Assembly: GCA_016188965.1 (NCBI GenBank)
Contig: JACPGT010000002.1
Coordinates: forward strand, 148,125 to 212,124
Direction of reading: 5' to 3'
Origin: Microcaldota archaeon
GTDB taxonomy: Archaea > Micrarchaeota > Micrarchaeia > Norongarragalinales > Norongarragalinaceae
Length of the DNA stretch: 64,000 nucleotides
Position 1 is the stretch's first letter. Every line of letters starts with the position of its first letter. The notes under the pieces are model-generated. The model was not told the DNA's origin and did not search any database. It saw only the letters and a program-made list of their open reading frames with translations. The translations under genes and the position numbers were made by a program. Below are positions 1-8,888 of this stretch, one piece after another.

Positions 1-1134
1 CAGCGCCAATTCGTCGGCGACAAAAGCGGATACTTTGCCGGTGGTAAACACGCGGTCCAAGAACGTCGAGGAGGACAACGTCATGGATTCCAATTCGTCA
101 AAGGCCTTGGAAAACGAAGCCAACGCATCGGCGGTGGCGTCCAGGTTTTCCTGGGTTGCGTTTCGGTCAACGCCGCCGATGCTGACGACGCCCCGGAGGA
201 AGCGGTCGCCTGACAGCGCCGCGTTTTGCCGCATCATTTCCTCGCGCAAAAGCAAGAATTGCGAGGAAGACGCGTAGAAGCCGACGTCGGTGGCCATGCC
301 GCCCAAGTCGGCCAAGTGGCTGTAGATGCGCTCCAGTTCCAGCAGGACCAGCCTCAGCGATTCGGCGCGTTCAGGCACGCGGATGCCTTCCAAATCCTCC
401 ACGGCCTGGGCGAAGGCCACGGCGTTGGCGACGGATTCGTCGCCGGAGACTTGCTCGATTAACGGCAGGATCCGTTGCACGTGGCGTCCCACGGCTTGCC
501 GCTCGAGCCCGCGGTGAAGGTAGAACATGCGCGTCTCCATTCGGTGGATGTCTTCGCCGCCGACGAAGAACCGGAAATGTCCCGGTTCGATGATGCCGGC
601 GTGCACGGGACCCACCGGGATTTCGAACTCGCCGTCCGCACCCGTGCCTTCCATGGCGTATTCCCTCGACGCGTACGCTTCGCTGGGTTTCAAAACCGTC
701 TGCCTGTTTTTGGACACTGCCTCGGCAAAATCGCCCCACCCGCTTTCAGGATGGGCCAATAAGGGCCGTGCGTCCTCCAAGCCGTCCAATTGCACGCCGG
801 CCAAGTCCTTGATCTTGCGTTCGTCCCACGCGGCTGCGTCCAGACGGGTCGAGAGGCAGGTTATGTTTTTTCCGCGTGCGAAAACAGATACGCCCAGGCC
901 CAAATCCGGCATTCGGAACGCGTAACAAACCTGCGGCACGCGCGTGGATGCCGGGCTGGAAAGGACCGCCGAGTCGAAGATTCCGCCGGCTTTGGCCAAA
1001 GCTTCGCATACCCCCGCCAAGCGCTCCGCATCCGTATTCACTACGATGCGATTCGCGTCCCAGCGAACGCTGCGGCTGAGTTCTTCCACCACTTGGTACT
1101 CGATTGATTTTCGGAAACGCGTTGCGAACGTCAT
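1..1134 (-). CDS. Group 4 hydrogenase / complex I-like large subunit (HyfG/HycE family), partial, N-terminal Ni ligands missing
   Basis: The minus strand reads open from an ATG at 1134 for 378 codons and runs off the left edge. Residues 1-150 resemble the NuoC-like N-terminal domain of HycE/HyfG (AAWDERKIKDLAGV at 101-114). From about 170 the protein follows the large subunit: FYLHRGLERQAVGR (204-217) and VPERAESLRLVLLELERIYS (253-272). Hydrogenases have RVCGIC at the first Ni-binding motif; here residues 228-234 read QVSGDES, so both cysteines are gone. A GGAGG lies 11 nt before the ATG, overlapping the end of the hyfF-like gene. By family it would face the cytoplasm on the proton-pumping membrane arm, but probably not as a hydrogenase; it fits the energy-converting hydrogenase-related (Ehr) group. 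The second CxxC motif is outside the window. Confidence 0.85.
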   Translation of the reverse strand, partial: MTFATRFRKSIEYQVVEELSRSVRWDANRIVVNTDAERLAGVCEALAKAGGIFDSAVLSSPASTRVPQVCYAFRMPDLGLGVSVFARGKNITCLSTRLDAAAWDERKIKDLAGVQLDGLEDARPLLAHPESGWGDFAEAVSKNRQTVLKPSEAYASREYAMEGTGADGEFEIPVGPVHAGIIEPGHFRFFVGGEDIHRMETRMFYLHRGLERQAVGRHVQRILPLIEQVSGDESVANAVAFAQAVEDLEGIRVPERAESLRLVLLELERIYSHLADLGGMATDVGFYASSSQFLLLREEMMRQNAALSGDRFLRGVVSIGGVDRNATQENLDATADALASFSKAFDELESMTLSSSTFLDRVFTTGKVSAFVADELAL

Positions 1135-1141
1135 GTATCGT

Positions 1142-2605
1142 TCAACCTCCCGAAAGCAACGCGACTGCGGATTGGACGGTGGATGCCAAGCTGGGCGGCA
1201 TCAGCAACCCGAAGACGACCGCTAAGACTGCCAGCACGCCCGTGGCGGCCATCATGGCCCAATGGCTCTTGTGGATTTTCACGCCGTCCGGCAGCGGGCC
1301 CAATGCCATGCCCGTCGATTTGAGCAGGAAACTGGCGAAGGCGATGGTCGTACACCCGATGACCAAGAACGCAACATCTGGCCTTCCTGCGCCCAAGGCG
1401 GCCGAAAGCAGCGTGATTTCCGAAAAGAACGTGCCGAACGGGAGGCTGCCGGCAACTCCGACGGCCACGAGAACGAACGCCAGGCCGAAGACCGGGACGG
1501 CTTTTGCCGCCCCTTGGATGAGCTTTATTTCCTTCGTTCCGTACGCCAGGCTGATCAGTCCGCCGATGAAGAATGCCAACGGCTTGACCAGCGAGTGGGC
1601 AACGACGTGCCATAGCGCCGCCAAAATGCCAAGAGGCCCGCCGATTCCGAACGCCAGCGCCACGATGCCCATGTTTTCCGTGCTGGAATACGCCAGGAGC
1701 CGTTTGTAGTTTTCTTGGAAGTACAGCCGCATCGAGGCAAGGACCAGGCTCAATAGGCCGAAGAACACGAAAAGGCCGGCGGCAAACGACGCCGCCTCGG
1801 CGTTTTTCGCCACGACTTGGTATGCGCGCAGGACCGCGTAGAACGCCACGTTCAACAAGACTCCGGAAAGCAAGGCGCTGACCGGCGTAGGCGCCTGGCT
1901 GTGCGCGTCCGGCAGCCACACGTGCAGCGGCACCAAGCCCATCTTGGTACCGAAACCTACGAAAATGAACGCGAAGGCGATCTTCAGGAACAACGGGCTG
2001 ATGCGGGCGGCGTTTTCGCTGAAATGCATCCAAGAAAAGTCGACGACGGACCCGGCGGACGACGCGCCGTAGCCCAGGATGATGATGCCGATGAGCGCCA
2101 CCGTGATGCCCAGCGAACAGATGATGAAGTATTTCCACGCGGCTTCCAGCGATTCTTTCTTGTCGTAAAAACTGATCAAAAAGACGGATGCCAACGTCGT
2201 CGCTTCCACCGCGGCCCAAATGACCAACAAGTTCGACGCCAAGGACGCCAGGAACATGGTGGCCAAGAACGCGCACAACAACGCATAATACCGGGCCAGT
2301 TGGCCCGGCCGGACCGCGCCGTCTCCTACTTCGTGCCGCATGTAGCCGATGGAATACGCCAGCACGAAAAACGCCACCAACGCCGTCAAGCCGGTGAAAA
2401 TCAACGATACGGAATCCAGATACAGTTGACCAAAGAACGCCGAAACTGGCTCGGCAAGCGAAAACCCGTTGGAAACCCAAATCACCAACGCCAAGGAAAG
2501 CGCCGAAGCGCAAAGCGCCACTTTTTCCGCCACATCGGGCCGATGCTTAAGGAACAAGCAGATGACGCTTGCCAGCGCGGGAAAAATCACGATCCATTCA
2601 AGCAT
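1142..2605 (-). CDS. hyfF: Proton-translocating membrane subunit, HyfF/NuoN-MrpD-like
   Basis: A 487-residue polytopic membrane protein of the proton-conducting antiporter family (Proton_antipo_M). It has about 14 hydrophobic segments and the family motif GLVPLHVWLPDAH near residue 215. Length and position between the HyfC/E-type and HyfG-type genes match HyfF of hydrogenase-4-like operons. The ATG at 2605 is taken as the start; a TTG at 2611 is also in frame, directly after the upstream stop codon. Genes in this cluster are 2-8 nt apart, so it is one polycistron. It would move H+ or Na+ across the membrane, driven by electron transfer in the peripheral arm. Confidence 0.85.
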   Translation of the reverse strand: MLEWIVIFPALASVICLFLKHRPDVAEKVALCASALSLALVIWVSNGFSLAEPVSAFFGQLYLDSVSLIFTGLTALVAFFVLAYSIGYMRHEVGDGAVRPGQLARYYALLCAFLATMFLASLASNLLVIWAAVEATTLASVFLISFYDKKESLEAAWKYFIICSLGITVALIGIIILGYGASSAGSVVDFSWMHFSENAARISPLFLKIAFAFIFVGFGTKMGLVPLHVWLPDAHSQAPTPVSALLSGVLLNVAFYAVLRAYQVVAKNAEAASFAAGLFVFFGLLSLVLASMRLYFQENYKRLLAYSSTENMGIVALAFGIGGPLGILAALWHVVAHSLVKPLAFFIGGLISLAYGTKEIKLIQGAAKAVPVFGLAFVLVAVGVAGSLPFGTFFSEITLLSAALGAGRPDVAFLVIGCTTIAFASFLLKSTGMALGPLPDGVKIHKSHWAMMAATGVLAVLAVVFGLLMPPSLASTVQSAVALLSGG

Positions 2606-2611
2606 CCGCAA

Positions 2612-4210
2612 TCACTTTCCTTCGGTCAGCTCGTCGAATTTCCCAGAATCCAGGCTGTCGATGACCGTGCTGATCTTGAATACCAATACCAACGCCACGA
2701 CGATGAGCGTCAGGGCGTCGAACAACGCCGTAGCTTCGCCCACCAACGGCAGTTCCAGCGAAAGCGCCAACGGCAGCAAGACCAAGCCGTTTTCCAAAAG
2801 TAGGAAACCCATCAATTGCAACAACACGTGGGATTTGGACGAAATGACGAGGCCCCCCGTCAGGATGACGGCGATGGCCACCGGCAACATCAAGCTCTGT
2901 GCGCCAAGAAACGGCGCCATCAAAAACGACAGCAGGATCAAAAAACCGGCAGCGACCAACGCACCCGTCGTGCCGATAGGAGACTTGAAATACAGCGGGT
3001 CCGCGTTGAGAAACACTTTCGACTCACCGGCCACCGTCAAGAACGCCTTGTACAACAACCACGGGACCAACACCACCTTGAAAACCAGGGTCGACGCCAG
3101 ACGAATGTAGGCATCCGCACTGCCGTGCTCCAATGCCGCCTGTGCCAGGATCAGCGCCAATGCCACGCTTTGGACGAGATAAATCTCCAGCCGGCGACGG
3201 AACGTCGCGCTGAACAGGAAATACACGTTGCAGACCAACATGGCGAACGCTAACATCCACGCCCCGCCGGACTGCGCCAGATCCGACCCGCGGGCCAGAA
3301 AAGCAGTCAAGGCCAACACCCATGCGAACATCACCAGTTCCGGCGCCTTGAACAGCCGCCGTTTGGGCGTCAAGCTCTCCACGACCGCGACTAAAACCGT
3401 CAACGACAACACGCCAGCCACCCACAGGATGACGGTAAGCCCAGCTCCCATTCCCGAGGAAAATATCGGCAAGAACAAACCGGATAACAACGACAGCAAA
3501 AGCACCGTTTTGGCCGCCTGTGCCCATTCAATCAACGCCAAGAACGGCCCCGAATAATCCAGGATCATCGCCTCGTGCACCATCGTCAACTCCAAATGCG
3601 TGGCCGGGTTGTCGAACGGCAGCCGGCCCAATTCCGCTAACACCAAGATGAACAGCGCCGCCGCGGCCAACCAATGCGCCGGTGACAGCAACGCCCCCGG
3701 AAGATTCGGCACTTGCCAAAAAAGAGCGCCCAGATTCACGCCGGAATCGAACGTGGCCAAGAACAGGGCCAACGCGAACAACGCCGGCTCGATGATGGCC
3801 GAAAACAACAGTTCCCGGCTTGCCCCCAATCCGCCGAACGCGGATGCCACGTCCAGGCCTGCCAACGCCGTCACGAACCGGGAAATCGCGAACAAATAGA
3901 AAAACACGACCAAATCCGACGCCGGAACTACCCCGGCCGACAACAACGGAAGCAACGCCGCAGCCGCCACGACCGAGGCGAACGACGCGAACGGCGCAAG
4001 CGTGAACACCCAGGAACTTGCCGTGCTCTGCACCGGCTTCTTGCGCAACAACTTGGCCAAGTCCGCATACGGCTGCAGCAGGGGAGCACCCCGACGCGAC
4101 TGGAACCGCGCCTTGATTTTACGCGCCAATCCTGCGACCAACGGCGCCAGCGCGAAGACCAACGCCACTTGGGCCAAGACCGCCATTGCCGTCTGAAGAT
4201 CCAAAGCCAT
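2612..4210 (-). CDS. HyfC-HyfE fusion, membrane subunits of hydrogenase-4/complex I-like complex
   Basis: A 532-residue membrane protein made of two family members usually encoded separately. Residues 1 to about 310 match the NuoH/HyfC type: early ARKIKARFQSRRGAPLLQP, then LGRLPFDNPATHLELTMVHE, the conserved loop facing the quinone/electron-transfer module. Residues about 325-532 match HyfE, with a NuoK-like LLENGLVLLPLALSLELP. No stop or start lies at the junction. The ATG at 4210 is preferred over a GTG at 4216; the upstream stop is at 4217-4219. The fused order C-E keeps the order of bacterial hyf operons with the antiporter-like HyfD omitted. Confidence 0.85.
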   Translation of the reverse strand: MALDLQTAMAVLAQVALVFALAPLVAGLARKIKARFQSRRGAPLLQPYADLAKLLRKKPVQSTASSWVFTLAPFASFASVVAAAALLPLLSAGVVPASDLVVFFYLFAISRFVTALAGLDVASAFGGLGASRELLFSAIIEPALFALALFLATFDSGVNLGALFWQVPNLPGALLSPAHWLAAAALFILVLAELGRLPFDNPATHLELTMVHEAMILDYSGPFLALIEWAQAAKTVLLLSLLSGLFLPIFSSGMGAGLTVILWVAGVLSLTVLVAVVESLTPKRRLFKAPELVMFAWVLALTAFLARGSDLAQSGGAWMLAFAMLVCNVYFLFSATFRRRLEIYLVQSVALALILAQAALEHGSADAYIRLASTLVFKVVLVPWLLYKAFLTVAGESKVFLNADPLYFKSPIGTTGALVAAGFLILLSFLMAPFLGAQSLMLPVAIAVILTGGLVISSKSHVLLQLMGFLLLENGLVLLPLALSLELPLVGEATALFDALTLIVVALVLVFKISTVIDSLDSGKFDELTEGK

Positions 4211-4216
4211 TTCCAC

Positions 4217-6193
4217 TCACACCAATGCGTACAATAAGACGCCTACCAGCGTCGCCATCAAGTATACTAAATAATGGTACAATTTTCCAGTCTGGAGCCT
4301 GCGGGAATACGGCGCCACCCACCAGAAGACATCCAGGATGGGCCGGTACACCGCGGCCTCAAAAAAACGATGCCCGGACGCTTCGGCTTTTTTCAACGGA
4401 TCCAGCGGCCAGCTAAACTCCCGCAAAGTCGGCATCGAGACGCCCGCTGCGGAATACTGCATGCGCGGCGTCACTTGGGCAATACCACAATCCCACGTCG
4501 GCCTCTTCGCCGCGGGAGCGTGAATCCGCTTCAATCCCACGATCAGGACTGCTGCCAGAAACCCGGCCGCCAACAAGACGAACAACCACGGCGTGGGCGC
4601 CCGATCCAACAACGGCTGTGCGGCGGACATGTCCGTGACCCCCACCGTTTCCAAAACCGCTTGGATTCCTTGCCCGACGGCGCCGGGAAACGCGCCCAAT
4701 ACGACACACGCTGCCGCCAGAATCCCCATCGCGGCAATCTGAAGCAAGGGAACCTCGCGTGCGTTCGCCGCTTCCACCGAACGGGCCATGCCAAGAAACG
4801 GCACGCCGAATGCCTTCACCGACACGGCCAGCGCCAACGCGCCGCCCAACGCTAAGAACACCGTCGCAGCTGCCAACGACAACGAAAGCAGGCTCGAACC
4901 ATCCGCCACCCCGCCCAAAAACGACTGAAACAGCAGCCACTCGCCGGCAAAACCGTTCAACGGCGGCAACGCCGCCATCGCCACCACCCCGACGAAAAAC
5001 AGCGCGGCCGTATACGGCATCGCCTTGACTAGGCCTCCCATTTTACCCAAATCCTTGGAATGCGCCGCATGCATCAGCGCGCCCGCTCCCAAAAACAACA
5101 GACCCTTGAAGACCGCGTGGTTCACGGCATGATACAACGTGGCCAACAACGCCAACGCTCCCAACGCGCCGTGCCCTGCGGAAAAGAACAGAAGCGAAGC
5201 TCCCAAACCCATGAACAGGATTCCCACGTTCTCGATGGTGGAAAACGCCAGCAGCCGCTTCAAGTCGTTCTCCGCCAACGCGTACAACGCACCCAAAACC
5301 GCAGACAACATGCCCAAGCCCAGCAACACTTCTGCCCACCACGCCGCCGGCCCCACGGTTGCCACGCCCAAAAATCCGAACAGCACGCGCACCAAGCCAT
5401 ACAACGCCGTCTTGACCATGACTCCTGACATGAGGGCCGAGACGTTGCTGGGAGCCGCCGGATGTGCCTGCGGCAACCACACGTGCAGCGGCATGATCCC
5501 GGCTTTCGCGCCGAAACCCACCAACGCCAACACGAACACGGCGTCCTTGAGCGATGCGGGAAGGCCCGACGAGGAGAAAGCCGAAAAATCCAACGAACCG
5601 CCGACACTGCCTAATATCAGGAACATGACGATGAGCGCTGCGGTCCCCACGTGCGTGACCAACAAATACATGAACCCCGCATCCGCAGCCGATTTTTCTT
5701 CGTGTTCGTACACCACGAGGAAGTACGACGACAACGCCATCAATTCCCAGACCACCAGGAAAACCAACGCATTTTGCGCCGTCACGACCAACACCATCGA
5801 AAGCAGGAACAAGTTGAACAAGAAGCCGAACCGCGACGCCGAATACCCTTTTGCCTCGAACGCCTTCACGTACGAAAACGAGTACAGGCAAACCGCCACG
5901 CCCAACAAGCCGATCAGCGCTGCAAAAAACCCGGAGAGCGCGTCCATTCCCAACGACAACGAACCCACCTGCGGAAGCGTTGCCAGGACGAACGAGCCTG
6001 AAAACCCTCCCGCCAGCGCCCAAACGCCTGCCCCCAGTGCCGCCGCACTTCCGCCGAGTGCAAAACCCACGCCCAATCGCCGGCTCCACGTACCGCTTTT
6101 GACGCTCAAAAGCGACGCTAGCATGCCACCTGCGAAAAGCGCCACGGCGGCCAAAAAAAGCGAGAAAACACTTGGGACCATCAAAACAGCCAT
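4217..6193 (-). CDS. hyfB: Proton-translocating membrane subunit, HyfB/NuoL-like
   Basis: A membrane protein of about 658 residues in the NuoL/HyfB antiporter-like family, with GIMPLHVWLPQAHPAAP near residue 230 and a C-terminal YRPILDVFWWVAPYSRRLQ typical of HyfB. It is the first gene of the four visible cluster genes. The start is uncertain: ATG 6193 is used here, ATG 6181 is also possible, and the frame is open upstream to a TTG at 6271. A TATA-like box at 6325-6336 would place the transcript start near 6305. Confidence 0.85.
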   Translation of the reverse strand: MAVLMVPSVFSLFLAAVALFAGGMLASLLSVKSGTWSRRLGVGFALGGSAAALGAGVWALAGGFSGSFVLATLPQVGSLSLGMDALSGFFAALIGLLGVAVCLYSFSYVKAFEAKGYSASRFGFLFNLFLLSMVLVVTAQNALVFLVVWELMALSSYFLVVYEHEEKSAADAGFMYLLVTHVGTAALIVMFLILGSVGGSLDFSAFSSSGLPASLKDAVFVLALVGFGAKAGIMPLHVWLPQAHPAAPSNVSALMSGVMVKTALYGLVRVLFGFLGVATVGPAAWWAEVLLGLGMLSAVLGALYALAENDLKRLLAFSTIENVGILFMGLGASLLFFSAGHGALGALALLATLYHAVNHAVFKGLLFLGAGALMHAAHSKDLGKMGGLVKAMPYTAALFFVGVVAMAALPPLNGFAGEWLLFQSFLGGVADGSSLLSLSLAAATVFLALGGALALAVSVKAFGVPFLGMARSVEAANAREVPLLQIAAMGILAAACVVLGAFPGAVGQGIQAVLETVGVTDMSAAQPLLDRAPTPWLFVLLAAGFLAAVLIVGLKRIHAPAAKRPTWDCGIAQVTPRMQYSAAGVSMPTLREFSWPLDPLKKAEASGHRFFEAAVYRPILDVFWWVAPYSRRLQTGKLYHYLVYLMATLVGVLLYALV

Positions 6194-6324
6194 CCAAACC
6201 CGCCCGGCCAAGGAAAGAAAAATCCCGACCGGCGGGCCAATTGCGATTAATCGAGAACATGAAGGCGGCAAAGGGTCATGGGCCCCCGGGCCTGCATCGC
6301 GTAACTCAAGCTAACCCCCGGCCC

Positions 6325-6336
6325 GATATATAAATC
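6325..6336 (-). promoter_or_regulatory. TATA box, probably for the hyf-like operon
   Basis: The minus strand reads GATTTATATATC, close to the archaeal TTTATATA consensus. It lies 130 nt upstream of the chosen hyfB start and is the only strong box before the operon. The box is nearly symmetrical, so plus-strand use toward the small frame at 6455 cannot be excluded. Confidence 0.5.
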
Positions 6337-6454
6337 CGATGCCGCAATCCGCGCCTGCATTTTCTCGCCCGTCGCGCAACGCCGCCAAACCTGGCCGGAG
6401 TCTTCGTGGCTTCCAACGAGCGCGCCATGAAACGCCCAACCGCAACCGGAAGTC

Positions 6455-6553
6455 ATGCGCCACCTCGAAGTCGAGAACCTCGCCGCAAGCGTCGAGGAAG
6501 GCCTGAAGAAGGCGCAGGAAAAATACGGCAAGAGCAAGCAGACGCACCTGTAG
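6455..6553 (+). CDS. Possible 32-residue charged peptide, unrecognised
   Basis: A short frame starting MRHLEVENLAASVEEGL and ending KSKQTHL. It is predicted as one charged amphipathic helix and its codons are G/C-ending like those of neighbouring genes. A stop lies eight codons upstream in frame, so it is not simply the end of a longer gene. It could be a real small protein or the C-terminal remnant of a lost gene. The surrounding 6194-6848 interval otherwise holds only the TATA box, a partial tRNA copy and a GC-rich hairpin near 6661. Confidence 0.25.
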   Translation: MRHLEVENLAASVEEGLKKAQEKYGKSKQTHL

Positions 6554-6635
6554 TCTTGTGGTAGGTCCTCGACTCGGTTGATTTGCCGGCGATTACGCGC
6601 TTGCATATGCACGAATCGAGTTTTAGAAAAAGAGA

Positions 6636-6655
6636 AATCCCGCTGGCCAGATTTG
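6636..6655 (-). repeat. 20-bp direct repeat of the tRNA-Tyr 3' end
   Basis: AATCCCGCTGGCCAGATTTG here is identical to 6847-6866, the acceptor and T-arm end of tRNA-Tyr, 211 bp away. It lies downstream of the tRNA in the tRNA's direction. The copy is followed by a strong hairpin (GGACCAAGGGG / CCCCTTAGTCC near 6661). It may be an attachment-site remnant or a local duplication. Confidence 0.7.
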
Positions 6656-6848
6656 CAACCCGGACCAAGGGGAGCGCCCCTTAGTCCTTGGTAACCCCGA
6701 ACCCCCAAGTCTAGTCTTGTGAATCCGAAGGAGGGGGCGAGGCGCAGGCCGTGCCAGGGGGAACCGTAGCAGGTCCGAAGGACTTGCGGGTTCCACAAGG
6801 CGCCAAGCGGCTTGTGCGAACCTGGGTTCCCCTGGGGCGACCAAGGAA

Positions 6849-7026
6849 TCCCGCTGGCCAGATTTGAACTGGCAACACCCTGATTTCCTTCTGCTTCCCC
6901 AAGGGAGGCAAAAAGTTTCCAGGCCGTTTTTGGCAAAGCAAGCTGTAACCGGAAGAGTTTCCGTCAACGAAAAACCCGGCACCAATCCCTACAGTCAGGT
7001 GCTCTGCCAGGTTGAGCTACAGCGGG
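6849..7026 (-). tRNA. tRNA-Tyr(GTA) with a 104-nt intron
   Basis: On the minus strand the acceptor is CCCGCTG/CAGCGGG with discriminator A, giving the C1-G72 pair expected of archaeal tRNA-Tyr. The D arm is GCTC/GAGC, the anticodon stem CCTGA/TCAGG, and the T arm GCCAG-TTCAAAT-CTGGC. The anticodon loop is CTGTAG, intron, A, so the intron (about 6885-6988) sits at the canonical 37/38 site. Exons total 74 nt. CCA is not encoded. Confidence 0.93.
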
Positions 7027-7191
7027 ATAGCAACTAGAATGGCGTGACGCGTTTTTTAAGGATGCGGTCCTGCGTTTTGCCCGTGCGGGCCGGTCATGCC
7101 TTTGTCCCCCCGTCGCCTCGTGGCTTGTGCGCCGTCCGCGCGCTTTGGTTTTTCCTCGTCCTTCCCTTCCTCGTCCTGGCTCGGGCTATGC

Positions 7192-7200
7192 TTTATATAA
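7192..7200 (+). promoter_or_regulatory. TATA box of the 7222 gene
   Basis: TTTATATAA begins 30 nt before the ATG at 7222, so transcription is expected to start at or very near the start codon (leaderless mRNA). Confidence 0.65.
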
Positions 7201-7221
7201 TTATAGTCCGTATTTGCCGCT

Positions 7222-8700
7222 ATGGCTGCTCCCTTTTTGCGTGCCGCGTTAGCGGTGCTACTCATCTCGTCGTTCGTCTTCGCGCTCACGGCCGAAGACA
7301 CGGCCCGATTCTACTTGAAGTCCGGCGAATCCATGAAAGTGGAGACCATTGCCGTTTCGGGCACGACTTATACGCTCGTCAAGATCGACGGCAACCCGTC
7401 GCTGGTCCTGGCTCCGTCCGGATCCGCGTTCGAGCCGCTGACGGACCGCGCGAAGTTGGAGCCGGTCATCCGGGCCTACGCCGAAAAAGTGTACGCCTCT
7501 AAGGACTTCGGCAAATCCGCCGACCTTATGAACGAGACGACGCCCATCCTGAAATCCACTCTGGGCAATTGCTCGCGCGGCGGCGCCATCTTCCTCAAGA
7601 ATTTCCCGACGCGCCCCGTAACGATTGGAAAAGCCCACCTTGGCCTAAAGTACATCATCGATCGGACCCAAGCCTACGCGACTGAGAAGAAAGCATACGA
7701 GGACTTCAACGCGTCTTTCCCCGCTTACAACGACGCGTACCAAGCATTCATTTCTAAGGCTGAATCCTTCGGCTCGCTGGTGGCCGCCGGAGACACGGAT
7801 GCGGTCCTGGACGCCGCCTCCGTCATCCGCGATAGCGCGACCACGCTCAAGACGCGTTACGGGGAAGTTTCGACCGCTTACCGGACCCTGAGTTCCTCCA
7901 AGGAACTGGGCGGCATCATCAACTTCACGTTCTACGATCAAGGTCTGCCTCTACGGTGCTATCCGGACGTCAACGCAACCACCGCCCTCTCGCGCGTCGA
8001 AAACGAGTTTTCCGACAAGTCCTTCCAGCCCACTTCCCGCTTGCTGGACGTCGTCACCGCCTTCACGGCGCAACGCGGCGCCGACGCGAGCAAAGGCACC
8101 GCCGCCGCCCTGCGTGCCGAGCAGGTGGCCCAAGCCGAATCTTCGGTGTCGAATCTGTCCGCCCAGTTCGCCGGCTCCGGGTACACGGTCGAACTCAAGG
8201 CACTGATCAACAAAAAGGACGCGCTGAAAAAATCGCTGACGTCGGCCAACACGACGGCGCAGGCCGAGTCGATTGACGCGGGCCTCAAGGAAATCGCCGC
8301 TTCGGCACCTTCATACCAGGCGGCTGTGGCGCCGTTCAAGACCGCCGCTGCCCGCGTGAAGGCCGCGACGGACAACGTGACGGCCTCCCAGAAGAAATAC
8401 GGCGACGCCGATGCGCGCGTGCAGGCGCTGACGTCGGAACTCAAAGGCCTCAAGGCCAACATGACCGCCGCGATTTCCGTCTTGTCTTCCGGCGATCCGG
8501 CCAAGGCTTCGGCCCAGTTCGCAACGCTTGCACAACAGTCCTCTGACTTGGCTTCCCGTGCCGGCACCTTACCGGCGCAAGGCAACGATTTGAACCTGCC
8601 GATCATCGGCGGCATCGTCGTGCTCGTGTTGGCGCTCATCGGCACGCTGTGGTACTTCCGCAAGATGAAGAGCCAACAACCCAAATTGGGCACGGATTGA
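7222..8700 (+). CDS. Secreted, C-terminally membrane-anchored protein of unknown function
   Basis: A 492-residue protein with an N-terminal signal peptide (AALAVLLISSFVFALTA), an Ala/Ser/Thr-rich extracellular region with many predicted helices and several N-glycosylation sequons, and one C-terminal membrane span at about 460-480 (IIGGIVVLVLALIGTLWYF) followed by a short basic cytoplasmic tail. The middle (about 280-440) looks like a helical or coiled-coil stalk. Two isolated cysteines lie near 114 and 248. No family is recognised. It stands alone between two tRNA genes, with its own TATA box and a T-rich stretch after the stop, and is probably a surface protein. Confidence 0.75.
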   Translation: MAAPFLRAALAVLLISSFVFALTAEDTARFYLKSGESMKVETIAVSGTTYTLVKIDGNPSLVLAPSGSAFEPLTDRAKLEPVIRAYAEKVYASKDFGKSADLMNETTPILKSTLGNCSRGGAIFLKNFPTRPVTIGKAHLGLKYIIDRTQAYATEKKAYEDFNASFPAYNDAYQAFISKAESFGSLVAAGDTDAVLDAASVIRDSATTLKTRYGEVSTAYRTLSSSKELGGIINFTFYDQGLPLRCYPDVNATTALSRVENEFSDKSFQPTSRLLDVVTAFTAQRGADASKGTAAALRAEQVAQAESSVSNLSAQFAGSGYTVELKALINKKDALKKSLTSANTTAQAESIDAGLKEIAASAPSYQAAVAPFKTAAARVKAATDNVTASQKKYGDADARVQALTSELKGLKANMTAAISVLSSGDPAKASAQFATLAQQSSDLASRAGTLPAQGNDLNLPIIGGIVVLVLALIGTLWYFRKMKSQQPKLGTD

Positions 8701-8718
8701 GCCCTTAACGTTGCACCG

Positions 8719-8738
8719 TTGTTTTTCTTTCTTTTTTC
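8719..8738 (+). terminator. T-rich terminator after the 7222 gene
   Basis: GTTTTTCTTTCTTTTTTC follows the stop codon by about 20 nt. Runs of T without a stable hairpin are the usual archaeal intrinsic terminator. Confidence 0.5.
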
Positions 8739-8772
8739 GGCCGATCTGCGCTTCCCGTTTTTTTCTTGCTTT

Positions 8773-8810
8773 CGCTCGCGAATCAAAATAGTGGGGGATC
8801 TGTGATTCCA
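8773..8810 (-). repeat. Imperfect copy of the tRNA-Pro(TGG) 3' end and flank
   Basis: About 37 bp here (CGCTCGCGAATCAAAATAG, then TGGGGGATCTGTGATTC) match 8871-8908, which is the flank plus 3' end of tRNA-Pro(TGG), with few differences and an offset of 98 bp. The copy is followed by a GC-rich hairpin (CCCAGGG...CCCTGGG) that resembles the one beside the tRNA-Tyr copy at 6661. Confidence 0.65.
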
Positions 8811-8888
8811 GAACGGTCGCCCCAGGGAGCTCCGCCCCCTTGGCCCGCCCTGGGCCTCGACCCCCGCTAACGCTCGCGAATTAAAATA

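Noticed and set aside
1817-2803. 328-codon plus-strand frame
   Set aside because: It mirrors the hyfF/hyfCE genes; the product is Gln/Arg-rich noise.
5139-6314. 391-codon plus-strand frame
   Set aside because: Antisense of hyfB, which has clear family motifs.
6247-6936. 229-codon minus-strand frame
   Set aside because: It runs through the tRNA-Tyr intron, the partial tRNA copy and the TATA box, and its product has no protein-like features.
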